Assembly: GCF_017313275.1 (NCBI RefSeq)
Contig: NZ_JAFLNM010000001.1
Location: forward strand, 1,856,457-1,920,456
DNA: 64,000 bases
DNA from: Flagellimonas profundi
Lineage (GTDB): Bacteria; Bacteroidota; Bacteroidia; Flavobacteriales; Flavobacteriaceae
Reading direction: 5' to 3'
Below, piece after piece: positions 1 to 8,228 of the stretch. Both the position numbers and the translations under genes were made by a program. Below the pieces are notes generated by a model, which made no database searches, was not told the origin of the DNA, and worked only from the letters and a program-made list of their open reading frames with translations. Positions within the stretch are counted from its first letter, which is position 1. The number at the start of each line of letters is the position of its first letter.

Positions 1-45
1 ATTGGTGTTAGATCAGAACATAAAGTGTCGACCTACAACACCAAT
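1..45. repeat. Inverted repeat at left edge
   Basis: A 9-bp inverted repeat (attggtgtt at 1-9, aacaccaat at 37-45) encloses a 27-nt loop and is followed by an A-rich stretch. It may be the end of a terminator or operator belonging to a gene left of the window. Nothing else is seen before the first gene at 130. Confidence 0.25.
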
Positions 46-129
46 AATCCAAAAAAAATATATAATTAATTGTTTTTTAATAACTTACATACATTGAACA
101 CAATTAGCAACCAATTAAAAGCATCCCAT

Positions 130-537
130 ATGAAAACAATCAAAGGTTTAGCGCTGATATCCATTCTTACCATATCAACACTCGCTTTCATTGGTTGGCA
201 TCCTTCAAAAAAGAAATCACCTATGGCGACAGCAAAAAATGTAATTGTTCTACTAAAGTTCAAATCCCAACCGGAAAAAGGGGATAAAACGGTTTTAGAG
301 TTGACCAAACTCATAGAAAAAGTTAAGGAGGAGCCTCATTTTGTATCCATTAAACTCCATGTAGATACAAAAGATCCAACGAATGTTCTACTTTACGAAG
401 AATGGGAAGATGCCTCCTATTACAACAACGAGCATATGGATACCGATCATATAAAATCGTTTATGGCCAACTCTACCAACTTTTTGAGCGGTCCACCGGA
501 TATTACCTTTTGGGAAGTACAACGTGTATTTGAATAA
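130..537 (+). CDS. Secreted/anchored ABM-fold protein (putative quinol monooxygenase-like)
   Basis: 135-residue protein. Residues 1-22 are a hydrophobic signal or anchor segment with KTIK at the front. The rest resembles the antibiotic biosynthesis monooxygenase (ABM) dimeric alpha/beta-barrel fold: a first strand with VLLKFKSQPEK, a helix, then a strand ending YEEWED and a histidine-containing helix (HMDTDHIKSF). ABM proteins oxidise quinols without cofactor or serve as small-molecule binding folds; the substrate here is unknown. The ATG at 130 was chosen because the only earlier in-frame start is a TTG at 70, which would put 20 polar residues before the signal sequence. Most family members are cytoplasmic, so the export signal is unusual. 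The family call is by pattern, not by search. Confidence 0.65.
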   Translation: MKTIKGLALISILTISTLAFIGWHPSKKKSPMATAKNVIVLLKFKSQPEKGDKTVLELTKLIEKVKEEPHFVSIKLHVDTKDPTNVLLYEEWEDASYYNNEHMDTDHIKSFMANSTNFLSGPPDITFWEVQRVFE

Positions 538-735
538 TATGATATCATTTCATTTTACAGCGATCATTGTAACAAATTGAGCGGACCTACGTCATACATC
601 CCATAGAAATAATGACAGCACAGGATTCTTTTTGCTTTAATTGAGCTGAAAAATACGCTTAGCATCAAAACTGAAAAAGACTTACATATTTGATGATTTT
701 AAAAATGAATCCAACCAAGCCAAAGCAGCAAAACC

Positions 736-1359
736 ATGACCGGACCGGACAAAGACCAAAAGTTTCCTCTAGAGCATTATGACAGACTTTGTTTTTTAAA
801 GAACATTGTAAAAAATCCAAACATTATTGTCGGGGACTACACCTATTATGATGACTTTGAAAATGTAGAGAATTTTGAAAAGAACGTAAAGTATCTTTTT
901 GACTTTGTGGGAGACAAACTCATTATCGGCAAGTTTTGTATGATCGCCTCCGATGTAAAGTTTATCATGAACGGCGCCAACCACCTTACCGATAGCCTGT
1001 CCACCTATCCATTCTCCATATTCGGCAACGGTTGGGAAAAGGCCATGGAGGGAAAAACCTTTCCAAAAAAAGGAAACATTACCATAGGTAACGATGTTTG
1101 GATTGGGTACAATGCAACCATTATGGCCGGTGTTACCATTGGTGACGGGGCCATTATTGCCACCAACGCCACCGTAGTGAAAGATGTGGAGCCCTACTCC
1201 ATTGTAGGGGGCAATCCCGCCAAGGAAATCAAAAAGCGCTTTTCTGAGGAAACCATTGCAAAGCTTTTGGAGCTAAAATGGTGGGACTGGGACATTGAAA
1301 AAATAACGGCGAATCTTCAGCACCTTACCAGTAACAACATTGATGATTTAATGGTTTGA
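736..1359 (+). CDS. Xenobiotic (Vat/CatB-type) hexapeptide-repeat O-acetyltransferase
   Basis: 207-residue left-handed beta-helix acetyltransferase of the XAT group, which acetylates streptogramin A or chloramphenicol in characterised members using acetyl-CoA. Seen: an N-terminal GDYTYYDD motif, the hexapeptide turns IGKFCMIAS and ITIGNDVWIGYNATIMAGVTIGDG, the MNGANH segment that carries the catalytic His in Vat/CatB enzymes, and the SIVGGNPAKEIKKRF exit followed by a C-terminal helix with the WWDW signature. Length matches the family (about 205-215). It stands alone between small genes with no mobile element, so it looks like a resident gene. Actual drug substrate cannot be told from sequence. 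Confidence 0.85.
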   Translation: MTGPDKDQKFPLEHYDRLCFLKNIVKNPNIIVGDYTYYDDFENVENFEKNVKYLFDFVGDKLIIGKFCMIASDVKFIMNGANHLTDSLSTYPFSIFGNGWEKAMEGKTFPKKGNITIGNDVWIGYNATIMAGVTIGDGAIIATNATVVKDVEPYSIVGGNPAKEIKKRFSEETIAKLLELKWWDWDIEKITANLQHLTSNNIDDLMV

Positions 1360-1423
1360 AAAATTTAAAGTGTAAATAAAAGATCTCTTCATTATTTTTA
1401 AGGAACACTTATCCATTACATCA

Positions 1424-1813
1424 ATGAAAATAAAATACAGAAACCGACATTTGAACATTAACCTAGCCTTGGGGTACATGTGGCTGGTGTGGTTCTTGGT
1501 TACATACTTGACATCAGAAGAGATCAGTTGGTCGGAATATGGATTGGGACTGTTTTCCCTGATCTATTTTGGCTTCTATTTTTATCAAAGACAAAATAAA
1601 TATTTGACCATTGCGGACGGCTACATTCAGATAAACGCTCCTTTTGGCAAGAAGCTAAATCTAAATGAAGTGCAACGTATTAGAAAATTTGCGGGAGATT
1701 ATATCCTAAAAACCGATAAAAAAGAATTAGTGATCAATACCAAGATAGTTGATATGGACTCACTGAAGGATTTGGACAACGAACTACAAAAACTGGATGT
1801 GACCTGGTATTAA
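1424..1813 (+). CDS. Small membrane protein of unknown function (two TM, PH-like tail)
   Basis: 129 residues. Two hydrophobic segments (about 13-31 and 40-55) sit at the N-terminus, joined by a short acidic loop. The remaining 75 residues look like alternating beta strands and end in a helix (MDSLKDLDNELQKL), the general shape of the bacterial PH-like domains found behind two membrane helices. The order resembles small YcxB/bPH-type proteins, but no motif fixes a family. The ATG at 1424 gives a clean start. Function unknown. Confidence 0.6.
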   Translation: MKIKYRNRHLNINLALGYMWLVWFLVTYLTSEEISWSEYGLGLFSLIYFGFYFYQRQNKYLTIADGYIQINAPFGKKLNLNEVQRIRKFAGDYILKTDKKELVINTKIVDMDSLKDLDNELQKLDVTWY

Positions 1814-1917
1814 AAATCAAAATCCCACAAAGCTCCATTCTGTCAAATCCTTTTTTTCATAAATATTTTCAGCACAACCCATAATAGCTTAATTTAGTGG
1901 GACTAATATGTTTTACC

Positions 1918-2205
1918 ATGACCATAAGTAAAAGACAGATTGTAATTCTATCCTCCATTTTGGTATTGCTAGCCATACCTTTTATAGCAATGCAATTCTC
2001 ATCCGAAGTACAATGGTCCCTATTTGACTTTGTAGTGGCAGGTGGTTTACTTTTGGCGGTCGGATTCTCTATTGACCTTACTATCAGAAAGGTTAAAACC
2101 GTCCATATGAAATATGTGGCCATTACAACTATTGTTATCCTTTTTCTTCTTATTTGGGCCGAGTTGGCGGTGGGCGTTTTTGGCACACCCTGGGCCGGCA
2201 GCTAA
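1918..2205 (+). CDS. Hypothetical three-helix membrane protein
   Basis: 95 residues from the ATG at 1918; an upstream in-frame start at 1897 would add seven residues before the basic MTISKRQ start and is less likely. Three hydrophobic helices are seen (about 7-24, 31-50, 65-85), with a basic loop (RKVKTVHMK) before the third. This layout is common for small hypothetical membrane proteins of Flavobacteriaceae. No catalytic motif is present and the neighbours do not suggest a job. Confidence 0.6.
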   Translation: MTISKRQIVILSSILVLLAIPFIAMQFSSEVQWSLFDFVVAGGLLLAVGFSIDLTIRKVKTVHMKYVAITTIVILFLLIWAELAVGVFGTPWAGS

Positions 2206-2350
2206 TGCTGTTTTATTGGGATTTTTTATCATTTCCACCCGAACCTTCTAAAATTTATGTTAAAACAACATCCCCCTTTAAAAATAGGGTCTAAGTACAT
2301 ATTCCCTTTACATAAAATTTCCTGATCTTTAAGGTTTTTAACTGGCACGA

Positions 2351-2911
2351 ATGGGCAAAAGGAAGAAGCAAGCCAAAGTATTACGCATATTTAGAAAAGT
2401 ACACCGAACCACTGGAGCATTATTGTTTATATTTTTCTTTTTTATTTCCGTTTCGGGACTGATACTCGGCTGGAAAAAGAACTCCAACGGATATATTCTT
2501 CCAAAAACCCAAAAAGGAACCACGGCCAACCTAAAAGAATGGTTGCCGGTTGATAGCTTACACACCATCGCCCTCAATACAATCAATAAAAAGGTTCCAG
2601 GAACATCTTTTGAGGTGGACCGTATCGACATTAGAAAAGAAAAAGGCGCTGTAAAGTTCCTTTTTGTTGATAGCTTTTACGAAGTGCAACTTGATGGAGC
2701 AAATGGCAATGTGCTATCCATTGGTACAAGAAGGTCCGATTTTTTGGAGAACGTGCACGATGGCTCTATACTGGACGAATACCTTGGAACCAACGGCTAT
2801 GTTAAACTTATCTACACCTCGGTGATGGGGGTCTCTCTTCTAATTTTTACCATTACAGGTTTTTGGTTATGGTACGGCCCCAAGAGAATGAGAAAGGCCG
2901 GCAAAGCGTAA
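2351..2911 (+). CDS. PepSY-associated TM helix protein
   Basis: 186 residues. A basic N-terminus (GKRKKQAKVLRIFRKVHR) leads into the first TM helix, with the VHRTTGALL motif typical of PepSY_TM proteins. A PepSY-like extracytoplasmic domain follows (about 60-140; VEVDRIDIRKEKGAVKFLF, YEVQLDGANGNVLS). A second TM helix closes the protein, ending WLWYGPKRMRK. Full PepSY_TM proteins have four helices; this is the short two-helix form. Members are linked with iron uptake, reductases or peptidase inhibition. No siderophore receptor sits next to it here, so the role is open. Confidence 0.75.
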   Translation: MGKRKKQAKVLRIFRKVHRTTGALLFIFFFFISVSGLILGWKKNSNGYILPKTQKGTTANLKEWLPVDSLHTIALNTINKKVPGTSFEVDRIDIRKEKGAVKFLFVDSFYEVQLDGANGNVLSIGTRRSDFLENVHDGSILDEYLGTNGYVKLIYTSVMGVSLLIFTITGFWLWYGPKRMRKAGKA

Positions 2912-2978
2912 AATTGTTCCAAAAGAAAACCGTTCAAACCCAAGGGCAAGAACGGCTACTTAAATATTTTCAATTTAC

Positions 2979-4376
2979 CTATCCTTTGATTTTTTTGGTT
3001 GGGATGGTCCCATATTTATCAATTAAATAAACCAAGCTTGCCATTGTAGCTGCCCCCAATTCCAATTCACGCTTATTTACATGTTCAAAGGTATCGTTTT
3101 CGGCATGGTGGTGATCGAAATAACGTTGGGTATCGGGTCGCAAACCTGCCAATACCATCCCTTCTTCTTTAAGCGGGCCTATATCGGCTCCACTTCCTCC
3201 TTCGTAAAACATGTGGATCAAATAAGGTTCGAACAGATCTCTCCAACCTTGGATCTGTTTCACATTTTCTGCAGATGCATCAATGGAAAAACCTCTGGGG
3301 GTGAATCCGCCCGAATCACTCTCCAAAGCAAATACATGCTCCTCATTTTTATTGCGAGCCACTTCTGCATATTTATTTCCTCCCCGCATTCCATTTTCCT
3401 CGTTCATAAATAAGACTACGCGAAGGGTTCGTTTTGGTTTATAACCAGTTTCTTTTAAAAGTCGCAATACATCCATGCTCTGTACGCACCCGGCCCCATC
3501 ATCGTGTGAACCATCTCCCAAGTCCCATGAATCCAAGTGGCCACCTACAACCATAATTTCGTTTGGATAGGTACTGCCCGTAATTTCACCAATTACATTA
3601 TATGACTGCACATCATCCAATTGCTTGCAATTTTGTTTAAAGTAAAACTTCGCATCTGGATTTAACTTGAGTGTAGTACTCAACAATTCCGCTCCATTGG
3701 TACTGATAGCTGCCGCCGGAATTCGTTGGTTTACCGGAGTTTCCCCATATCCCATAGATCCTGTATGTGGATAATCGTCCAAACGAAGGTTCATGGAACG
3801 TACAATAACTCCTACTGCCCCATATTTTCCAGCTTCGGCTGCACCTGAGTAACGTTGGTCCACACAACCTGAATAGGCTGAAAAGGTATTGATCAAGGTC
3901 GGGTCCATGGGGCGGTTATAGAAAACAATCTTTCCTGCGATTTTATCCCTACCCAGTTTTTCCAAGTCCTCTATGCCCTTTACCTCAACTACACTGGCCT
4001 TTAAACCGCCAGCGGGTGTGGACACGGAACCACCCAATGCGCAAATGGGCACATTGGTGGTAAGTCCGGGTTTAGTTTCAAAATAGGCGAATTCCGGCAC
4101 TCCCCTCACCCACTTAGGCACCATTACAGGTTGCAACCATACTTTGTCGAGTCCCAGTGAGTCGAGTTGTTCCTTGGTATACTCCACGGCATGCTGTGCC
4201 TGCACCGAACCGGATAACCGTCCTCCTATTTGGTTGGACAAATAATTGAGCCAATCGTATGCCTTCCCGTTAGTAAGGGCTTCATCGTAAATCGCTTTTA
4301 TTTGTTTTTCATCCTCGGTCTGAGAAAAAAATGGGGTACTGACCAGCAAAAAGGTTAAAAGTAAGACTATTCTCAT
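2979..4376 (-). CDS. M28 family zinc aminopeptidase/carboxypeptidase Q-like, secreted
   Basis: 465 residues with a cleavable signal peptide (MRIVLLLTFLLVSTPFFSQ). A PA-domain insert (about 110-220) precedes the M28 catalytic core. Zinc ligands are visible in GGHLDSWD (His, Asp), DGSHDDGAG (Asp), NEENGMRGG (Glu-Glu) and the later ESDSGGF and HHHAENDTF (His). Arrangement and length match plasma glutamate carboxypeptidase-like M28B enzymes, which trim dipeptides outside the cytoplasm. Its ATG overlaps the stop of the upstream PPK2 gene by 4 bp (ATGA), so the two are translationally coupled although their functions seem unrelated. Confidence 0.9.
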   Translation of the reverse strand: MRIVLLLTFLLVSTPFFSQTEDEKQIKAIYDEALTNGKAYDWLNYLSNQIGGRLSGSVQAQHAVEYTKEQLDSLGLDKVWLQPVMVPKWVRGVPEFAYFETKPGLTTNVPICALGGSVSTPAGGLKASVVEVKGIEDLEKLGRDKIAGKIVFYNRPMDPTLINTFSAYSGCVDQRYSGAAEAGKYGAVGVIVRSMNLRLDDYPHTGSMGYGETPVNQRIPAAAISTNGAELLSTTLKLNPDAKFYFKQNCKQLDDVQSYNVIGEITGSTYPNEIMVVGGHLDSWDLGDGSHDDGAGCVQSMDVLRLLKETGYKPKRTLRVVLFMNEENGMRGGNKYAEVARNKNEEHVFALESDSGGFTPRGFSIDASAENVKQIQGWRDLFEPYLIHMFYEGGSGADIGPLKEEGMVLAGLRPDTQRYFDHHHAENDTFEHVNKRELELGAATMASLVYLIDKYGTIPTKKIKG

Positions 4377-5257
4377 GTGGTTTCTTTTTCCAGTTCTTGT
4401 TTAAAGGTTTCTAAATTAGCCTTTATTTCATCGTCCAGCTCAGGTTCGGCTATATCTTTGTACTTTTTTAACGCTTCCATCATAATGGATGCCACTATAA
4501 CCCTGGCCGCTTTCTTATTGTCGGCAGGTATTACAAACCAGGGGGCATGCTCTTTTGAAGTTTTGTTCAAGGCCTCTTCGTAGCAAGCTTCGTACTGACC
4601 CCACAGCTTTCTTTCTTCCAGGTCACCTGGCGAAAATTTCCAGTTTTTTTGCTTTAATCGAATTCTTCGCAATAACCGGTGTCGCTGCTCTTCCTTGGAT
4701 AAATGAAGAAAAAACTTAAAAATTATTGTGCCATTGTCCGCGATATGCCTTTCAAAATCATTGATTTGCTGATATCGTCTTTCCCAAAACCCATCATCAA
4801 TATCATCAACCGACTCAACATTGGGGAGGTTCTCCCCTAAAATGTACTCTGGATGCACTTTGGTGACCAATACATTTTCGTAATGTGTACGGTTAAACAC
4901 AGAAAACTTTCCTCTTTCGGGCAAATCAATATAATGGCGCCAAAGGTAATCGTGCTTTCTTTCCAAGGTCGACGGTACTTTAAAGCTGTGCACTACCACT
5001 CCCCTAACGTTAAAATCCTTGAAAACTTCCCTGATCAGACTATCCTTGCCTGCGGTGTCCATGCCCTGTAAACAAACCAATACCCCATATTTTCCATGGG
5101 CATACAGTGTATCCTGAAAATCGCCCAAGTCCTTTCGTATATTCTTCAACTCCTTTTTGAGTTTCTTTTTTGAAGCACCAAAATCCTCGTAGGTGTCCTT
5201 CTCGGTAAGTTTAACGGTATCAACTACTTTGTAGTTTTCTGTTTTGATTTCTTTCAT
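4373..5257 (-). CDS. Polyphosphate kinase 2 family (polyP:nucleotide phosphotransferase)
   Basis: 294 residues from the ATG at 5257; the track start at 5284 adds nine residues that are not family-like. Single-domain PPK2: Walker A CLQGMDTAGKDSL (about 70), the family segment FKVPSTLERKHDYLWRHY, a Walker B-like FNRTHYENVLV, and the arginine-rich lid EEQRHRLLRRI. These enzymes use polyphosphate to phosphorylate nucleoside mono- or diphosphates in the cytoplasm. The class cannot be told from motifs alone. First gene of a two-gene unit with the secreted M28 peptidase (ATGA overlap). Confidence 0.9.
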   Translation of the reverse strand: MKEIKTENYKVVDTVKLTEKDTYEDFGASKKKLKKELKNIRKDLGDFQDTLYAHGKYGVLVCLQGMDTAGKDSLIREVFKDFNVRGVVVHSFKVPSTLERKHDYLWRHYIDLPERGKFSVFNRTHYENVLVTKVHPEYILGENLPNVESVDDIDDGFWERRYQQINDFERHIADNGTIIFKFFLHLSKEEQRHRLLRRIRLKQKNWKFSPGDLEERKLWGQYEACYEEALNKTSKEHAPWFVIPADNKKAARVIVASIMMEALKKYKDIAEPELDDEIKANLETFKQELEKETT

Positions 5258-5438
5258 AGGATTGAATATAATTCTTTTTAGCAACTACTTCAACCTACTT
5301 TTAAAAAGTGCAGTTCATCGATACTTTTACCACTTACGGTCTAAGATGGTTCTTTAATCGATTTATTTACCCGTCAAAATGATGAAAATGTAACTTGTAA
5401 GAAAATCAATACGCAAGGTCCCAAATCTAAAAAGCGTT

Positions 5439-6149
5439 ATGAAAAGCAGAAAGATTATCCTACTTATAGTCTTTGTCATTGGTTTACTTAGCCTATGGCT
5501 CATGTCTTCGTTCAACTCCCCTGCAAATGCTTGCCAATATGCAAGCACCAATTTAGAATATATTAAAAATCAAATCCAGGAAGCTGTGCTGGCCAAAGAT
5601 TTGAACATGGCCAAATACCATGCCTATAAAGCGTTGAATGGCATAGAGAAAACAAAAAGCAATTTTCTGGATTGTGGTTGTGAGGGAGCCATAGAGAGTC
5701 TAGGTACCACGCTTTCCCATCTAAAATCGGCCACAAAGTCCAATGTGTTGCAAAAATCCAAGCTCAAGCTTCATAAGGCATTGGAAAGCACCATAATAGG
5801 TCTTAATGTGTTAGAAGAGTTCGGACAACAAACATCTAGCGATTATGGCAGCAATGTTTTGGTAATGAACACCAAGGAAGTACTGGATTTTCAAAATGGA
5901 ACGTTATTGACGCAGGGTGCAGCCGTAAAAAAGCAAGTACATCAATGTCTACTAGGGTTCGAATCTTCATTGAACAAAGTAGTCACCGATGTGGACTGCA
6001 AAGATGCCAATAGATTCATCAGAAACATTTATGAAGAATCTCGTTTGACCTTATTGAACACGGAGCTTTCCCAACACAAAAAAGAATATCACCAACGGGT
6101 AAAAACCTTGGCGGAAGAAGCCTTGGAAAAGCTAGGGAACTGTAATTAG
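5439..6149 (+). CDS. Unknown exported helical, cysteine-rich protein
   Basis: 236 residues, not recognised. An N-terminal signal or anchor (KIILLIVFVIGLLSLWLMS) is followed by a mainly helical extracytoplasmic part with seven cysteines, including NACQYAS, the pair CGC near residue 79, QCLLG, DVDCKD and GNCN at the extreme C-terminus. Repeated KYHAYKALNGIEKTK- and KLKLHKALESTI-like helices suggest an internal duplication. The stop lies one base before the end of the convergent sigma-54 regulator gene. No function is proposed. Confidence 0.65.
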   Translation: MKSRKIILLIVFVIGLLSLWLMSSFNSPANACQYASTNLEYIKNQIQEAVLAKDLNMAKYHAYKALNGIEKTKSNFLDCGCEGAIESLGTTLSHLKSATKSNVLQKSKLKLHKALESTIIGLNVLEEFGQQTSSDYGSNVLVMNTKEVLDFQNGTLLTQGAAVKKQVHQCLLGFESSLNKVVTDVDCKDANRFIRNIYEESRLTLLNTELSQHKKEYHQRVKTLAEEALEKLGNCN

Positions 6150-6150
6150 A

Positions 6151-7314
6151 CTATTTGCTTGCGAATAATTTCACATCTTCCTCGGATACTTCCTTTCCGC
6201 CCAAGATGATCAATCGTTCCACCACATTACGGAGTTCCCGTACATTTCCGGTCCAATCGTAGCTTTTTAGTAGGTCTATTGCCTTTTTGGAGAAACTCTT
6301 TTGTCCGGTACCTTGTTCGGATGAGATTTTTTTGGAGAAATGCTCTATTAATAAAGGAATATCATCGCGCCTATCGTTTAGTGCAGGTACTTTGATCAAG
6401 ATTACTGCAAGGCGATGGTAAAGGTCTTCCCTAAATTTACCTTCTTCTATCTCCTTTTTTAAATCTTTATTAGTGGCCGCAAGTACTCGAACATCCACTT
6501 TAATATCCTTATCGGAACCTACGCGACTGATTTTGTTCTCCTGCAAGGCCCTTAACACTTTGGCCTGCGCCGACAAACTCATATCCCCGATTTCATCCAA
6601 AAATATGGTTCCCTTGTTCGCTGCTTCAAACTTACCGGCCCTATCTTTTACGGCCGATGTAAAAGCACCCTTGACATGTCCGAACAACTCACTTTCTATC
6701 AGTTCTGAGGGAATAGCGGCACAATTGACCTCTACAAACGGCGATGAAGACCGAGGGCTTTTTTGGTGCACCCAGTGGGCCACCAGTTCCTTTCCTGTAC
6801 CATTGGAGCCTGTGATCAGCACTCGGGCATCGGTAGGCGCCACTTTTTCAATCATTTCCTTGATTGCAGCTATTTCCTTGCTTTCCCCGATCATCTCGTA
6901 GTTCTTGGAGACCTTTTTCTTGAGCACTTTATTCTCAACGGCCAGCTCTTTTCTTTCCAGAGCATTACGAACCGTGGTCAGTAATCTATTTAAATCCGGT
7001 GGTTTGGAGATATAATCATAGGCACCCAACCTCATGGTATTCACGGCCGTGTCCAAATCCCCATGTCCCGAAATCATAATGAAGGGGATTTCAGGTTTTA
7101 TCTTTTTGGCAGCTTCCAAGACTTCCACCCCATCCATCTTGGGCATCTTAATATCACACAGTACTAGGTCAAAATCTTCCTTTTTGATGGCATCGATACC
7201 AACAAGGCCGTTTTCTGCTTCCAAAACATTATAGCTGTCATTTTCTTCAGCCAGTATTTTAACCAATACCCTTCTAATTGCCGATTCATCCTCTATTACC
7301 AAAATTTTTGACAT
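6151..7314 (-). CDS. NtrC-family sigma-54 response regulator lacking the Fis DNA-binding domain
   Basis: 387 residues. An N-terminal receiver carries Asp54 as phosphoacceptor (VLCDIKMPKMDG) and acidic D9-E10. The AAA+ sigma-54 activation domain has Walker A GSNGTGKE (about 165-172), Walker B TIFLDEIGD and an arginine-finger region. The sigma-54 contact loop reads GAFTSA instead of the usual GAFTGA (about 214-219). The protein stops after the sensor II segment WTGNVRELRNVVERL plus about 20 residues, so the C-terminal Fis helix-turn-helix of normal NtrC proteins (about 450 residues) is absent. It should drive RpoN open-complex formation from solution or via a partner. No histidine kinase is adjacent. 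Downstream of DUF6268 in a minus-strand run. Confidence 0.9.
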   Translation of the reverse strand: MSKILVIEDESAIRRVLVKILAEENDSYNVLEAENGLVGIDAIKKEDFDLVLCDIKMPKMDGVEVLEAAKKIKPEIPFIMISGHGDLDTAVNTMRLGAYDYISKPPDLNRLLTTVRNALERKELAVENKVLKKKVSKNYEMIGESKEIAAIKEMIEKVAPTDARVLITGSNGTGKELVAHWVHQKSPRSSSPFVEVNCAAIPSELIESELFGHVKGAFTSAVKDRAGKFEAANKGTIFLDEIGDMSLSAQAKVLRALQENKISRVGSDKDIKVDVRVLAATNKDLKKEIEEGKFREDLYHRLAVILIKVPALNDRRDDIPLLIEHFSKKISSEQGTGQKSFSKKAIDLLKSYDWTGNVRELRNVVERLIILGGKEVSEEDVKLFASK

Positions 7315-7325
7315 AAGCTGCTATT

Positions 7326-8222
7326 TTAAAATACTCCTATTTTGAAGCCTGTTCTAATATAAAAATTTGACTCGTCATTCAACAAATAAACCTTGCCTTG
7401 ATCATCATTTCTTAATATTCCTTCCTGAACAACCGTTTTACCTACCATGGCAAAAAGCGACATTCTCTTGGATATATTATATTGGTACACCAATGTTCCC
7501 AACAATGAAGTGAGCGATATCTTCGAAGCCACTTGGCCGTTGTCCAAAAGAATATCGTTCTGAAGGTTGATAAAGTAACCATCCAATAATAGTGCCATTT
7601 CCAAGGAATGCTTTTTATTGAAGTAATGCCGTAAACTTGATTTTGGTATTCCAAACGTAAACGACCAATTGGGATGAAACCTACGATAATAGTTTACCAA
7701 GGGAAGGGGCACCGGTAATCCGGTTGTGCTATTGTAGGTCAACCCCAAAACAATACGATACGGCTTATCTGCATTTGGGCGTTCTTTCCAAAAAGTTGCA
7801 GTGGCATTCATAAAAAAATCGTCGGTAACGGTGCCGTTCATAAAATTGGAAGCCATTCTTGGTGTTAAAATGGTGACCAGGTTCCAATTTTCATTCCATT
7901 TGGTAAGGTAGCCCAGATTCAAATCGATAACATGAAAGCGAATCAGTTCACTTTTATCAAAAGGCAAATTCTCGGAATATCCCATATCGAAACGATTGTA
8001 TTCCATTCCGGCAATAAGATAATCTTGCTTTTCATTGAGCTTTATGGGCAAATTTATAAGCGCCTTATAGCGTTGTGTTTTGATCCCTGTATCATTTTCG
8101 GGGATATTGAGGTATTCTACCCTAAAAATATCCGTGCTCTGTGCCCATATATTGGAGCCACAAAGTATTACAATGAAAATGAACCATTTTCTAATTGCAC
8201 TATGGTTTACTGAGGTTTTTAT
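7326..8222 (-). CDS. DUF6268 family outer-membrane beta-barrel protein with no normal start codon
   Basis: Outer-membrane beta-barrel protein with alternating strands and aromatic ends, of the DUF6268 type. The body from a TTG at 8051 gives 241 residues but no signal peptide. The same frame stays open upstream to the stop of the MscS gene and encodes a convincing signal peptide (RKWFIFIVILCGSNIWAQ, about 8192-8139), so translation must begin above it. That stretch has no ATG, GTG or TTG: the best candidate positions are ATA at 8222-8220 (giving xKTSVNHSAIRKW) or ATT at 8195-8193. Either a rare start codon is used, the start was mutated from ATG, or there is a sequence error. It follows mscS by a few bases, so coupling is possible. 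Confidence 0.6.
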   Translation of the reverse strand: MKTSVNHSAIRKWFIFIVILCGSNIWAQSTDIFRVEYLNIPENDTGIKTQRYKALINLPIKLNEKQDYLIAGMEYNRFDMGYSENLPFDKSELIRFHVIDLNLGYLTKWNENWNLVTILTPRMASNFMNGTVTDDFFMNATATFWKERPNADKPYRIVLGLTYNSTTGLPVPLPLVNYYRRFHPNWSFTFGIPKSSLRHYFNKKHSLEMALLLDGYFINLQNDILLDNGQVASKISLTSLLGTLVYQYNISKRMSLFAMVGKTVVQEGILRNDDQGKVYLLNDESNFYIRTGFKIGVF

Positions 8223-8228
8223 GTCTAT

